NCBI GenBank assembly: GCA_963669155.1
Contig: OZ022576.1
Location: 2,338,746-2,402,745 of the forward strand
Direction: 5' to 3'
DNA: 64,000 nt
DNA from: Arbacia lixula
Lineage: Eukaryota; Echinodermata; Echinoidea; Arbacioida; Arbaciidae
Position numbers and translations under genes: made by a program. The notes below the pieces were generated by a model. It was not told the DNA's origin and ran no database searches. It saw only the letters and a list, made by a program, of their open reading frames with translations. How positions within the stretch are numbered: position 1 is the first letter of the stretch; each line of letters begins with the position of its first letter. Below, in pieces: positions 1 through 11,174 of the stretch.

Positions 1-1559
1 TATCTATTTCAATAACATGCTGAAACATTAACCCAAGGTATGCTTAAGTCAGCTCGGGGGAATGCACTAAGAATTTCATCAACAATAAACAAAATGTCAG
101 AGGCAGATTTATTTTGAGCCTTTTAATATGTGGGTTGCATGGAGGAATGCAGCATGTCTCTGACTTTCAATTTGAATGAAAACACGATCATCAACATGTC
201 CAAATATGGTTTACTAATCAGAAAGACTACTCTTTTTGTAATAGTTCTTTTACTTTGGGAGGACAAATATATTAAAGTAGATATTCATCACTTCTGGATG
301 AAAACATATATATACCTAATAGATCATTCAACATCTAATTCAAACTGTCACTTTCAGGTCCTTGTGAAGCCCATGACAAACATAGAAGTCATCTCCTTCT
401 CTCATTAAAGGGCTTAGTATGGTACACTTCATTGGGAGGCCTTAAATGTAAGTATTTGAACAAGTAGAATGGCATGATAACAGAGTCCTATATTCATAAT
501 ATTTTAAAATCCAACTGTTTACGATGGTCACTTTGAACCTTGAATGAAAAAGCCACATCACTTTTAAAGTATATGTATGAACTTTATGAAGCCATTGGAA
601 GGCATGTTACAGTCCACATATTACCAGGACAAAACAAAGTAATGAGGAATATTAAAATCGAAGCCATTTGTATAGGGAAAAGAGATACAGGCCTCCTCAA
701 TCCATGATACCTCTTTGTACACAGTCCATAGACTGCAACTTCAAGCTGTAAAAGTATCTATACAATACCTTGTAACGGGTACTAGTGACCCGAACTCTAT
801 ACAGCCACAAGCTCTGATTATCAGCCAAAGAGTTTGTATTCATCTCCTGCCCTATTCAGCTCCATTTGTAAGCCAGCAGTCACTATCAGGCTGACACATA
901 TACAAACACCCTACTAAAAGAGTTATTGTAGAGGCTAAAGAAAGGGGGAATGGTCCCCAAAGCGCATCCTAAATTCTTTTATACGTTTAAGCACACAGTC
1001 AATCTGGTAGATCAGATACCATTTACAATAAAGGTATTTAATGGCCTTGAAAATATGTTTATAAATACAGAACTGTACTTAACTGATAATCTACGCTGGA
1101 GAGAAAACAAGAATCTTATCAGATCGACTACCTTCTAGAGCTGAATATAAATCCTTGGCTTAAACCATGATACCAATTTTTGGGTAGTACTTGTTATTGC
1201 TTGTTATTGCTTGTTATTGCCATTGATTAATTTAGTTACATAGATGTGCACACATTATAACATTGTAAAAGTACAGTATGTCCTACATGCTCAGATATGA
1301 GTATACATTACAGAATGTAATTACAAAATCGCACACTCTGAAATGGTGTTTAATTCGCATTCAGTCCTGTGTCCTTGCAAGTATAGTAGTAATTACTAAT
1401 AAGCTGTATCCTAAGTAACTTGCTAAGACAGATTATCACCCCATGTAATAGACACCAATTGCTTCTGAGCTAATTTTGCAGCAATTGTTTTCCTGCACCA
1501 TCCTGTAAATCTGACATAATGCTGACTTTTCCAGGACCCCGCAGAGATTTTCCTCTTTG
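1..1559. other. Non-coding interval, presumed intron
   Basis: AT-rich unique-looking sequence with no convincing exon on either strand. It contains three exact head-to-tail copies of TTGTTATTGC at 1191-1220. Nothing else found. Confidence 0.5.
1191..1220. repeat. 10-bp unit, three exact copies
   Basis: TTGTTATTGC is repeated three times without change, so it is a recent microsatellite-like expansion. No coding role visible. Confidence 0.85.
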
Positions 1560-1965
1560 GAAGTCACCGCTAACAGGTTTTTCAATTATTCCACAATTCC
1601 TGTGGCCTCATACTGTAGTGCAATTGACCTAGAAGAGATATAATGTCCTTGTTGTGGATCAATTTACTGATTATTTGCCGTGCAACATTACTCTGCTTCC
1701 AGCTCGGCCATTTATTTGCTTCACCTCTTCATCAGGACCAACCAAGCCAATCAAAGCCAATGTCAGTCAATCAAATCAATCAACAAAGCCATTGCAGACA
1801 TTATCCTCTCTGGCCTAAATAATTCATTACTGGATGAGCTCCGGGCTAGATATCATCCTTTCAATTTGGGAACCATGGAGGGAGACAATTTCGCCTGTGG
1901 TTTGTGGAGTGGCTACGCATCCCATGCAATGAATCAGGTCCGACTGTCAATGCGAATGTGAATCA
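1560..1965. promoter_or_regulatory. Candidate conserved regulatory element (homeodomain/TALE-like sites)
   Basis: This block has a more balanced base composition than its surroundings. It carries a run of CAATCAA/TCAATCA words (1748-1792), whose reverse complement gives TTGATTGACTGAC, similar to PBX/HOX and MEIS-type sites. TAATTCATTA (1819-1828) adds a homeodomain core. A 93-codon open stretch crosses it but lacks codon-like bias and splice support, so I read the block as regulatory rather than coding. Evidence is composition and motif density only. Confidence 0.2.
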
Positions 1966-2774
1966 TGATAACTGGATCTCATTGGCCAGTCAACTTAATT
2001 ACTAATATGGAAATCGAGATATGGCACTGAGTCAAAAGATACGATTACAGTATTTTACTTTTCCATTTTGAAAAAGATAGTGTAATCAAATACCGTTTCA
2101 TTACATTCCACACATTTGATTGCTGAATTGTATGTTAAGCTGGTATCATATTCAAGAAAGCTATCAATCAAACATTGCAGAAGCAATCATAAAAGAGGCC
2201 CTTTGATGGACACTAATGAAGACATGATCTCCTTTAATAAACCATCACAAATTTCAGGCACTGGGTTAATGAAATCCAAGTCCGCAACCCACGCCAATAA
2301 AAAAGAAGATCCCTTTAACGATAACCATAAGGGACAAAGGGGGAAAACCTGGAGCAAGGCAGGAGTCAGCAATCAACATTCATATAAACACACAAATTGT
2401 TTCAATCCAGTCACCTACCGGCTTCAAAGCGTGCCGCAAAAAAATACTGGACGCATCATCACTCTACCCGGAATTTCTCTCTGCAGCCGAGTCTCACTTC
2501 TGTTTCCGAAAGAAAGAGAAAGGGAGCGCAGGAATGGAGAGGGGCCTTAGTCAAGAAGCCGGCCCACATTCTCTCCACTCCATCTGATACCTATCTGCTC
2601 CCATCTGAGAACAGCTTTCACAATCAATTTTTAAGTCTTTCTGTCATTCATTGGTAGACAGGTCAGTAAGAGTCCACTGTAGAAATAGCCTCAAAGTACA
2701 ACCGCACAGTGCTGTTCTAGTTTTCTGTGTTTTATCTTATATGCACATATTCACACATTTTGTACTGCATTCTT
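1966..2774. other. Non-coding interval
   Basis: No exon recognised. A purine-rich patch, GAAAGAAAGAGAAAGGGAG, sits at about 2507-2525. Otherwise nothing found. Confidence 0.45.
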
Positions 2775-3468
2775 TTAACTCTTTGCCCGCTTCGTTCGAC
2801 TCGCGGCACATACAGCGGGCTGCCAAGTCCGACTCAAGTCACATTTCGCGCACAATGCATACGGAACGCATTTAATTGTATTGTGTGCACACACATACAA
2901 TAGCGACGCGTGATTCACCCTATATAACAATAAGATGATCAACGTATCAATAGGCAGGAAGTCTCTCAAGACAGGAAGTCTATTGAGAAGTACCCAGGGT
3001 CACTTTCAATAGAGGAGTTTAGCTTATTGCTAGCTTACTCTTTCTGAATGCCCCATTTAAATCCTAAATTGCTTGGCTCATTATTCCCATAAAGACATGG
3101 GTTTGGAGTGTAATGAAAGCTAAAGAACACATCTTTTCTATGAACTAACTTAGACATGTTAGAGAATAACCTTTATTAGGAAATATTGAATATAAGAGGT
3201 ATAAATTACCATCCAAAACGATGATTAGGAGACAGAATGTAAAGTTAAAATTCTCAGAATCTATGATATTATACATGGCAAAATGTATACCATTGGCAAG
3301 AGTATTAATTTCTCTTAGACTTTGCTACACATTTTTTTCCATCACGACAAACCAATACAAAGTTATTGCGAGTTGAATAAGACAGTGCATGCAAAACCCC
3401 CCTGAATGTGGCACCCTGAAATTAATGTGGCGCAGGGGAGATCGTGTGCGTGGCGGGCAAAGAGTTAA
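2775..3468. mobile_element. piggyBac-like non-autonomous TTAA element, 694 bp
   Basis: The left end reads TTAACTCTTTGCCCGC (2775-2790). The right end is its exact 16-base inverse, GCGGGCAAAGAGTTAA (3453-3468). TTAA at both tips matches the target-site duplication of piggyBac-superfamily transposons, and the inner CTCTTTGCCCGC would be the 12-bp terminal inverted repeat. The inside is CpG-bearing near both ends and AT-rich in the middle, with no transposase frame, so this would be mobilised in trans. A related 84-bp element lies at 48363-48446. Family assignment is by TTAA plus TIR style only. Confidence 0.62.
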
Positions 3469-3829
3469 GATTAAGAGCAACAAAACGTCAACCATTTCCA
3501 AGCAGAACAAGTTAATGTAAGCAGCAACATCTGACATCCATACAATTTGCTGCTATTTTTGCCAGTTCTTCCTAATAATCTGAGATGCCTAATGCTCTCC
3601 TCATGAAATCGATGTAACCCCCACCTTTGTCTGAGAAATTAAGTCAATAGAAGTTTGGGTTCTCTCCAGATATTTTGATTGCCATCTCAATCATACCGTA
3701 AGGTTCTAGCTGTGAAATGAGCAAACAAACTGATAGATTTCATTAAAGCAAAATATTTAGAAACATAGGTATTACAGTTATCATACCTCTTGTACGTACA
3801 AAAGACATGTATCCTCTTAACCCAAGTCT
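3469..3829. other. Non-coding interval
   Basis: No gene, repeat or strong motif seen. Confidence 0.45.
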
Positions 3830-4036
3830 CTTTGTCCCTCTCGCTATCTCATCCTCCCTCCTTCTTTGTGTGTCTCTATCTCTCTCTCTCTATCTCTCTC
3901 ATTGATTCTTTTTCTCTCTTTTCTTCCCTTTCTCTTTTTAAGCACACATATTTTTCTTTCTCACTCTATGCCTGCCCCCTCCATTCTCCAGAATCTCTCT
4001 TTCTCTCTCTATTCCCATCTCTCTTTTATCTCTCTA

Positions 4037-4077
<41 letters not shown>

Positions 4078-4148
4078 TCTCTCTCTCTCTCTCCTTCTCT
4101 CTCTCTCTTTCTCTCTCCTTCCCTCCTTCCCTCCCTCCCCCTCTCTCT

Positions 4149-4202
<54 letters not shown>

Positions 4203-4215
4203 TCCTCCCATCCAA
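3830..4215. repeat. CT-rich polypyrimidine tract
   Basis: About 390 bases of almost pure pyrimidine on the plus strand, with perfect (CT)n blocks at about 4038-4073 and 4151-4193 separated by CCTTCC variants. Apparent long Ser/Leu (plus) and Arg/Glu (minus) frames are translations of the repeat. Confidence 0.92.
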
Positions 4216-5530
4216 TCTCCGACAGTTCCTCCCTCTCACCTTCCTTTGTCCTGTAAGCTGCCAATTATCCTCCCCCTCTCCACCTTCCAAGATGCTAATT
4301 GGACTCAAATATCCCCTTCTGAGTGATTTGGCCAGTAAGTGATATTACCCGCGGATTATTTCTGGTCACATGATGACAAGGAGGTAGGCAGGGGCGGAGC
4401 AGGAGGACATTTCTAGGAGCTGGCAGTCCGAGTCTGATCTCCCTCACCGAGGTGATCCATCTTAATGTGTTTACATCTTCACAAGATAAACCACGCTGAC
4501 AGATTCCTGTGTTTATGGTCTATCACAGTAACAAACTAACTCTAAACAAAGACATGGCTGACAACAAGATATCTGACAATCTACATCATATGACATTACT
4601 TGATAATTCTTCAAATCACTGAATCTCATTTCTAGATCCCGTAATACAACAACAATTACTTCTTCAATATTTCAGTTTCTGATAAATGACTTAAAATATC
4701 ATACAAATTGAAATATACAAAAGCTTTCATGTGAAGCCGTGAGATTATCTTTGGGGTCTTGATGTTTTATGTCCTTCCCATCACTCTCAATAATGTTCTA
4801 TCACTTGACCTTTTCCAATCAAATATACAACACAATATGGAATTGTATGTCCACAAACTCACAAAGCTCCAATGTATCATATTTGCAATCACATACTTTC
4901 TTTCTCTGCCACTCCGAAGGTAGTTTTGTACAGATTTTGAACAATCACTCCACATCATATTATTAAGCAATTTTTACAAAACAACAAATTATATATGCCA
5001 GCTGTGGTAAAGACTGTGATCTAGGACCTTAAATTGCAATATTTCACCTTGGCTATAATAGAAAGAAGACTGTTTGTAATACTGATGGTGCAGTATAACT
5101 AACAAAGAGGAGGGTCTGCAATACTAGCCTAGAGGTACATGTACATGTACAATAGGACAATGACAGAAGGAGTAGAAAGGGATGAAAGCTGTTTGTTTGC
5201 ACTGACTGCCTGCAGTTATTACCAATATGTATGAGTCTGCCTCTTTCTTTAAATATAGCCATGCAGTCATTGGGTAAAGACTGGGCATTTAATTAACCCA
5301 GGCCCATTAATACAAAGGTTGGTAACATGTAGGGTGCTACTCAGTAATCACTGAGTAATATGATATTACCAGTAATTTGTGTAATTTGCTCTTTGCTGAG
5401 GAGAGTACTTAATTTGCTGGAAGCATACTCAGTATCCTCTCAGGATGGGAATTAGTATTTCTTGCTTTTTCTTTACTTGATATTTATTTGGTGTTGCCTT
5501 CAACCCCCTCCTCATCTCTCCTCTCAATAA
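4216..5530. other. Non-coding interval
   Basis: Moderate complexity sequence. There is a GGGGCGGAG GC-box-like word at about 4392-4400 and a TACATGTACATGTAC word at about 5135-5149. No exon supported. Confidence 0.45.
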
Positions 5531-5587
5531 CCCCCCCCCCCCCCCCACACACACACACACACACACACACCCTCTCTCTCTCCCTCC

Positions 5588-5660
<73 letters not shown>

Positions 5661-5730
5661 TCTCTCTCTTTTTGTTCTCTCTACTTCTTCCGCTCATCAC
5701 CCTCCTCCCCCCTCTCTCTCTTCCTCTCTG
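5531..5730. repeat. Compound C16 - (AC)n - (CT)n microsatellite
   Basis: Sixteen consecutive C (5531-5546) pass directly into (AC)12 and then a long (CT)n tract with short CCC and TTT interruptions. Confidence 0.93.
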
Positions 5731-5863
5731 TAATTACATGTACATATTTCTAAATACATTGCTTAAATACTCCACAAAATATGCTGTTACTTCACATGTA
5801 CATGAAATAAAAATACATTTTTCTAATTTTCTTTTTAAAAATACCTAAGGCTGTATATATCAG

Positions 5864-5880
5864 TAATGCATTATGCATTA
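5864..5880. repeat. Perfect 17-bp palindrome TAATGCAT-T-ATGCATTA
   Basis: Two 8-base arms are perfect inverses around one T. Each arm contains an ATGCAT/TAATGCAT core resembling octamer or homeodomain half sites, so it may be a dimer binding site. This is pattern only. Confidence 0.7.
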
Positions 5881-5885
5881 CAAGC

Positions 5886-6022
5886 CAGTGTAAATGCACT
5901 TTATGTAGTTCTGTGCAGTTACATAATGCATACGTGCAGCAACTTATTCCGTCCTCCACACTGGATTGGTAAATAGATTTTAACAGCAGGCTAGTTTATT
6001 TAGTTTGAGTGCATTTACACTG
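5886..6022. repeat. 137-bp inverted-repeat unit with 15-bp ends
   Basis: CAGTGTAAATGCACT at 5886-5900 is matched by its exact inverse AGTGCATTTACACTG at 6008-6022. Size and arrangement fit a very small MITE or a hairpin-forming unit. No clear target duplication was identified, so origin is uncertain. Confidence 0.45.
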
Positions 6023-6526
6023 ACTACTATGGGGATTTCTTTCATTGTTGTTGTTCCATAGATTGCTTGCCTTTTCTTTGCCACTAAAGCTCTCCTCTGA
6101 TGCCTGGCTGGTTTCCTTTCAATGTTTGTCACAGACAGCCAACTTTAGAGACTGGCTTCAACCAAGGAGAAATTCCTAACTCCAAACAACAAGATCTTGC
6201 AAAAAGGCCGTTTTCATGGAGATATCTTTCTATTAGGTTTTACTGGAGGTAATCGTGGGCAAATAGGAGGGACTCTCTAGTGTCCACTTATAATGAATTT
6301 CTCTGAATTGCATATTATGTAACATTAGAATCTGTACTTATCAATATTAACAGGACACTAACACTCTGTTGTACACATAGGTATGATAATGATTGATGGA
6401 AATTGAATTGATTATGTCATATCAGGTTTTCTACTCCCACAGTTTGCATTAAAAAAGTATGAAACAGGTCTACCTTTAAAATATAACACTCTTTCACACA
6501 AGACTATTTATATTGAAATTATTTTC

Positions 6527-6745
6527 TTTCTCCTCCTTTATCCTGTTCATATATCATTGCCTCTTCTTACCCATTCCCTTCTTCTTTTTTCTTCTTTTTA
6601 TCCATCCTTCCTTCTTCTGCTTCAGTTACATTTTCTCCTTCACCTTCTCTGTTCTCCATTTCTACATGTATTCCTTCTGTTAGATTCTCATCTTTTCCTT
6701 CTACATCTCCTTCATCCCTTTCCGTTTCCTTTTCCCTGTCTTCAT
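6527..6745. repeat. Pyrimidine-rich TTC/CTT stretch
   Basis: About 220 bases dominated by TTCTT, CTTC and CTCC words on the plus strand. It is degenerate and not a clean microsatellite. Confidence 0.7.
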
Positions 6746-6874
6746 TCTAGTTCACCACTTACCTTAAAGCAAATAGTATAATGAGCTACGATCCAAAAGG
6801 ACGAGCAGATCCCTTTGAATAAGTCTCAAAAACTTGTGTGCAAGCTAACCCTCCAGTCAATACAATTGGTTATT

Positions 6875-7191
6875 GACCCAGCAAAGCGTCATTATCTGCC
6901 AATAGAAGAACTTATGACAATAACCCAGTTTAATAGGAGTTATATTATCAATAGACAGTCCACTAAATTAAACAATGCTAGACTGCAGACATCCACTTCT
7001 TTCTGCACATGTAGCCATGTTGGGTACCGACCCAGCAAAACGTCATTATCTGCTGACAGCAGCACTTGTGACAATAAGTCAGTTTGGTGTTACGCAATCA
7101 AAATATGGTGCATTGAACTAAATACTGGTAATACTAGACTAAAGACAGGCACTTCTTTCTGTACTTGTAGCCATGTTTAGTAGTGGGTACC
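6875..7191 (+). repeat. Two-copy degenerate tandem repeat, period about 154 bp
   Basis: Copy 1 starts GACCCAGCAAAGCGTCATTA (6875) and copy 2 starts GACCCAGCAAAACGTCATTA (7029). Both run to a shared CTTCTTTCTG..ACNTGTAGCCATGTT and GGGTACC end. Indels shift the reading frame between copies although parts of a 121-codon frame stay open, so the repeat does not look like a conserved protein repeat. Confidence 0.7.
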
Positions 7192-7865
7192 AACTCAATT
7201 CAACCCTCTGAATATTAATGTATGATAGTCCCATACTTTTTATAACATCATTTATTGCCTATTGGACAGAAAGAAGAATAAGAATCATTTAAACAACATT
7301 AAAAAACTTTGACATATTCTTACCTGTGAAGGCCAAGATGTGAAGACCACGCATCAATGACATGGGGAGGAGAGAGAAGGGGAGAAAAAAAGAATACTTG
7401 TTAATTTCTTTGTTTTGCATTATAAATGATATAGTTCATGTCATTCATAGCTTTGTGATGCAGTATACAGTGTCTTATCTCCTATGTTCATACATTGCAA
7501 TCCACTTTCATACTCAAAATGGTAGTATGATTTATGACCAAAATGCATTTCAGAAGTATGCAAAAGAAATATTGACATGAAAGACAGGGTAGCCCATTTG
7601 AAAAAGCCCTGAAACTGGGCATGAATCAGCACCATACCATAACGATAATGTGCATGAAACTAAAAAAATACATATTTATTTGACCTGCAAAATGGTTACC
7701 CCGTCTTTAAATGGGTAGGAATAAGATACTGCATAAAAACACACATGTTAACAAGAATTAGATCAAAATTACAGAGTGACCAGGGGATATCCTTATTATC
7801 AAGAGGCTAATCTTGTGTGTCTGCATGTATGTGTGTGTCTGTCTGTCTGTCTCTCTGTTTAACAG
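7192..7865. other. Non-coding interval
   Basis: AT-rich with a short GTGT/CTGT run (about 7813-7857) that forms the pyrimidine-rich lead into the exon candidate at 7866. Nothing else seen. Confidence 0.4.
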
Positions 7866-8076
7866 TGGATTAGAAAGTGTGCTGAAGCTCCTGATGTCAG
7901 AGCAGGAGGGTTCTAGCTTACTCCATATCAATGGCCAGCCTCTTTGGTTTCAACCCCACAAAGACCAAATTTCGCACCCAGGATCTGACAGAATGGAGAG
8001 CTCTTCAACAGCCCGTGGAAACGATATAGCCTGCGCGGTGCCAAGTTTCCTTCTCCTCCCTTTGTCTCCAACCTAG
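7866..8076 (+). CDS. Weak candidate terminal exon, unknown product
   Basis: A CTGT/CTCT-rich tract ends in TTTAACAG at 7865, a usable acceptor. The following frame (skipping one base) is open for 69 codons, from GLESVLKLLMSEQEG through HINGQPLWF to a stop at 8074-8076. The sequence is not low-complexity and its GC is above its surroundings. No domain is recognised and no partner exon in matching phase is known. A chance open frame is the main alternative. Confidence 0.15.
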
Positions 8077-8677
8077 ATCTTCTCCTTTGCCTCCACCATG
8101 GATACAGATCAAGTTCTGGCTGATTTGCATGCATCTCCACACTTCTTGCACATTACCCACCACCGTCTTGCCCTCTTTTTATTTGTCAGGTACTTCATCC
8201 TTGTTATAGTCACGGCCAAGATCTCACCTCACATTTTAAGATCATTGATTTCTACTTATTTAATTGACTGGGTGGGAATATGAGCCTAAAATATTGGGAG
8301 TGTGGGCTAGGGAGGAAAAGGGGTATATCATGTACCTCTAGATCTAGAGTTTCAATGAAGTACAGCTCCCAAGCACATAAGTAGTAATCATGTACAACCA
8401 TACCATGAATGGGTTACATGTAGGCAAAGATCTAGACTGCAGAACTGATTTGTTCAACGTGAGAACATACAATTTTAGAAATTAGAAATTTTAGGCATAC
8501 ACACAGGAGTAGTAAGGGTAATGTGCTTTATCCTGCAAATGAATAAAAAAAAATGCAGCTTGTAAATAATTAAAACCACCCACGTGCATGTCAACAATTC
8601 GTTTCATGACTCCTTTTTCCATATAGCTAAATTTATTTCAATCATTCTTAATCCGAGGTTATGCATTCATTCATTTT

Positions 8678-8680
<3 letters not shown>
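8077..8680. other. Non-coding interval
   Basis: No exon, repeat or strong motif found. Confidence 0.4.
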
Positions 8681-8757
<77 letters not shown>

Positions 8758-8850
8758 CTGTCTCTCTCACTCCCTCCCTCTTTCTCTTTCCTATTCTCTA
8801 TTTATCCTTCTCTCCCACCCTCTCTCCCTCTTGTTTTGCATCCCCACCCA
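8681..8850. repeat. (CT)n microsatellite
   Basis: A pure (CT) run of about 75 bases (8681-8754) is followed by degenerate CTC/CCCT pyrimidine sequence. Confidence 0.94.
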
Positions 8851-9068
8851 CTCTAGGCCATCTTTATTAGCCTGCAGTGGCAAAATACAATTGTAGCTTG
8901 CAATTTGGTTAAGAAATCTTCCCAAAAATCGAGGGCTAGGCGGCAAAATGGCAAGCTAATTTTGAAAAATAGTGGTCTGATGCAGACGCATCTCCCGTCA
9001 CATTCTTCCATCTACTTCTTACCAAGCCATCCCGTGCCATAGGGTACACCCCTTCAGTCAACGTTCTC

Positions 9069-9082
9069 CCTCTTTCCATCTC

Positions 9083-9172
<90 letters not shown>

Positions 9173-9330
9173 CCTCCCTCTTTCTCTCACTATCTCTCTC
9201 TCTTTCTCTCTCTCACTGTCTGTCTCCCTCGCTCACTCTCCCTTTATTTCTCTCTTTCTCTCACACTCTCCCTCTCCCCCTCTCCTTCTTTTTTTTTTTT
9301 TTTCTCTCTCTCTCTCCTTCATCTGCTCAT
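9069..9330. repeat. Compound (CT)n/(CTGT)n pyrimidine tract
   Basis: CT runs flank a CTGT stretch (about 9126-9156). A T-run of about 15 bases at about 9289-9303 sits near the end. Confidence 0.92.
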
Positions 9331-10671
9331 CTCCTACCCCGACATTAGATTATTCTTTACTCAGTACAATTTGAAATGCCACAGCTCACCTAGAGCAACT
9401 CATTACAGAAAAGGGGGGAGGACATTTGACAAGGCAAAGATAAGACTTGAGGTAATAATGTGTCAATCTTCCTTGCCCAAGCATCGGAGGTGACACCTCC
9501 CAAAACTTAATAACAGTCCTTCTGTCAAGTCACACGTTTCACACGGTTGCTGTCACTAGTTCTCACAACGTAAAATATAATACATCTGTCAAACTGTTGT
9601 ACTTCAAAACATCCCAGTTGCATATTGAAGGCCCATATAGTTGATGTAATCAGGCATAGCCATTTTCCCAATCAGTCAAATGCTGCATTTCTGTCCCTTT
9701 TTAATGAAGAGTTTGTCAATTACCATGCCATGTCTAAATACTATAGGCTACCACAAGTCCCTTTTTCCCCCAATAGGGAAAACAATGTTTACCAAAACTA
9801 GGATTATGAACACATTCTCTTTTACTCAAGTGCATGTAACAAACACTCTACATGTAACACATAAGGGAATAGGCACACCATTATACACACATATTCAGTT
9901 GAAATGCTTCAAAACATTGCACTTTGAAATATCTGCCCTTCAACTTGCAAGCTTGACAATGGGCACGATTTTCAATATCTCTCTACCTCACTTCACTCAA
10001 ATAGGAGCTCTTTTGTGGACAAACTATGCCTGATGTTCATAAAATCATGACAGTTGAACAGAAATGATTTTGCATTTTTCTGTCTTTCTTCTCACCTAAA
10101 TGGTGCAGTGTTTGGAAGATCACCCAAGTATGTCTGCAAATTTACTTTGACATTGAGGTGTATGGGTGTGCTGCTTTGCCCTGTAAGCAGGACCAAGGTC
10201 TGGAAAATTTATTTCAAATTGAAATTTGACGAGGGTTAATACTGCCTCTAGGGCTAGCGGTGGCTAATGGAGATCAACGGATCACACAGCCATTATTCAC
10301 CTTCTCACCACCACTAATTGTCAATGGTCTACAGAGCACGCAGCCTCATTATGCATGTATCAATGATGGGGCCTTCTCCAACTGTACAGAATATCAGGCT
10401 AAGAAGTTAAAGGGCAAACAACACTTTCCACTATGTGCAATATGGCAAAAGCTCTTACAACTAAGCTGTATGATATTGTTAATTATGTTGACATTATACA
10501 AGCAGCACAATAAAAATGACATGCTAAAGATTATAGTACAAGGCAATACACAGAAATGCCTATGATACCACTGATGAGAAATCTGTTCCATTCTCTACAT
10601 CCTCTCCTCCTTCTGTCCCGCCAACACTTAGTTTCTCAGGTTTCCTTCTGTGATGACACTTTTGCTGCCAG
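9331..10671. other. Non-coding interval
   Basis: Unique-looking sequence without a supported exon. Pyrimidine-rich TTCTCC words increase just before 10671. Confidence 0.4.
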
Positions 10672-10929
10672 ACTGGCAAAGATCAAACAAGTATGACCGA
10701 CAAATTGTTTTCACATCTTCCACAAGGCTCCAGGCAAATGGGTAAAGACGGCGGCAGAGAGAAGAGCAAGAAAGATACGGAGGAGGAGGAGGAGAAAGCT
10801 ACCGACAAGAACAAGAAAGATACGGAGGAGGAGAAGAAGAAAGCTACCGACAGTGGGGAGTCCCAGCGAGTAGCCATTGCCTCAGACCATCTCTCCAACC
10901 ATCCACATGTCATACATGTTGCCTCCTAG
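10672..10929 (+). CDS. Candidate exon encoding a Glu/Lys-rich protein with a 15-residue repeat
   Basis: An acceptor-like CACTTTTGCTGCCAG ends at 10671. The frame that begins directly after it (TGKDQTSMTDKL...) is open for 85 codons to a stop at 10927-10929. In the middle lies a 45-bp tandem duplication (units at 10767 and 10812) that keeps frame and gives KKDTEEEEEKATDKN then KKDTEEEKKKATDSG, a charged, probably disordered segment. A possible early donor (ATGG|GTAAAG) at about 10741 would make a short exon instead. A frame-keeping repeat and the acceptor are suggestive only. The alternative is a GGA-rich non-coding repeat that happens to be open. Confidence 0.22.
   Translation, partial: TGKDQTSMTDKLFSHLPQGSRQMGKDGGREKSKKDTEEEEEKATDKNKKDTEEEKKKATDSGESQRVAIASDHLSNHPHVIHVAS
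10767..10856. repeat. 45-bp tandem duplication, purine-rich
   Basis: CAAGAAAGATACGGAGGAGG recurs at 10767 and 10812. The two copies differ mainly by G-to-A changes in the GAG run and at the distal end. Confidence 0.85.
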
Positions 10930-11120
10930 AAAAACAAAAGCTAATTTCTGGGGATGGAATGTCCCGAAAGCAAGTCAGGCCGAGGGGAGAGGAGGTATTG
11001 ATTCTACCACAAGCATTGAAACGTGTCTGGTTTCAACTAGCATGCAAGATCAAGGGAACGGTAGGCTTAAGAAAGTAAAGTCCGATTCTCTGAACAAACC
11101 TCCATCTTTCTTTATCGTAT

Positions 11121-11123
<3 letters not shown>
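10930..11123. other. Non-coding interval
   Basis: No supported feature. Confidence 0.35.

Positions 11124-11171
<48 letters not shown>
11124..11171. repeat. (CT)n microsatellite
   Basis: An uninterrupted CT run is followed by a pyrimidine stretch ending CCTTTTTCAG at 11200. This is a textbook-looking acceptor, but only 16 open codons follow it (to TGA at 11249). Confidence 0.93.

Positions 11172-11174
<3 letters not shown>

Larger units (their letters stand above)
5731..6526. other. Non-coding interval holding two inverted-repeat structures
   Basis: AT-rich. It contains a 17-bp palindrome at 5864-5880 and a 15-bp inverted repeat pair at 5886-5900 / 6008-6022, described separately. No exon seen. 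Confidence 0.45.
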
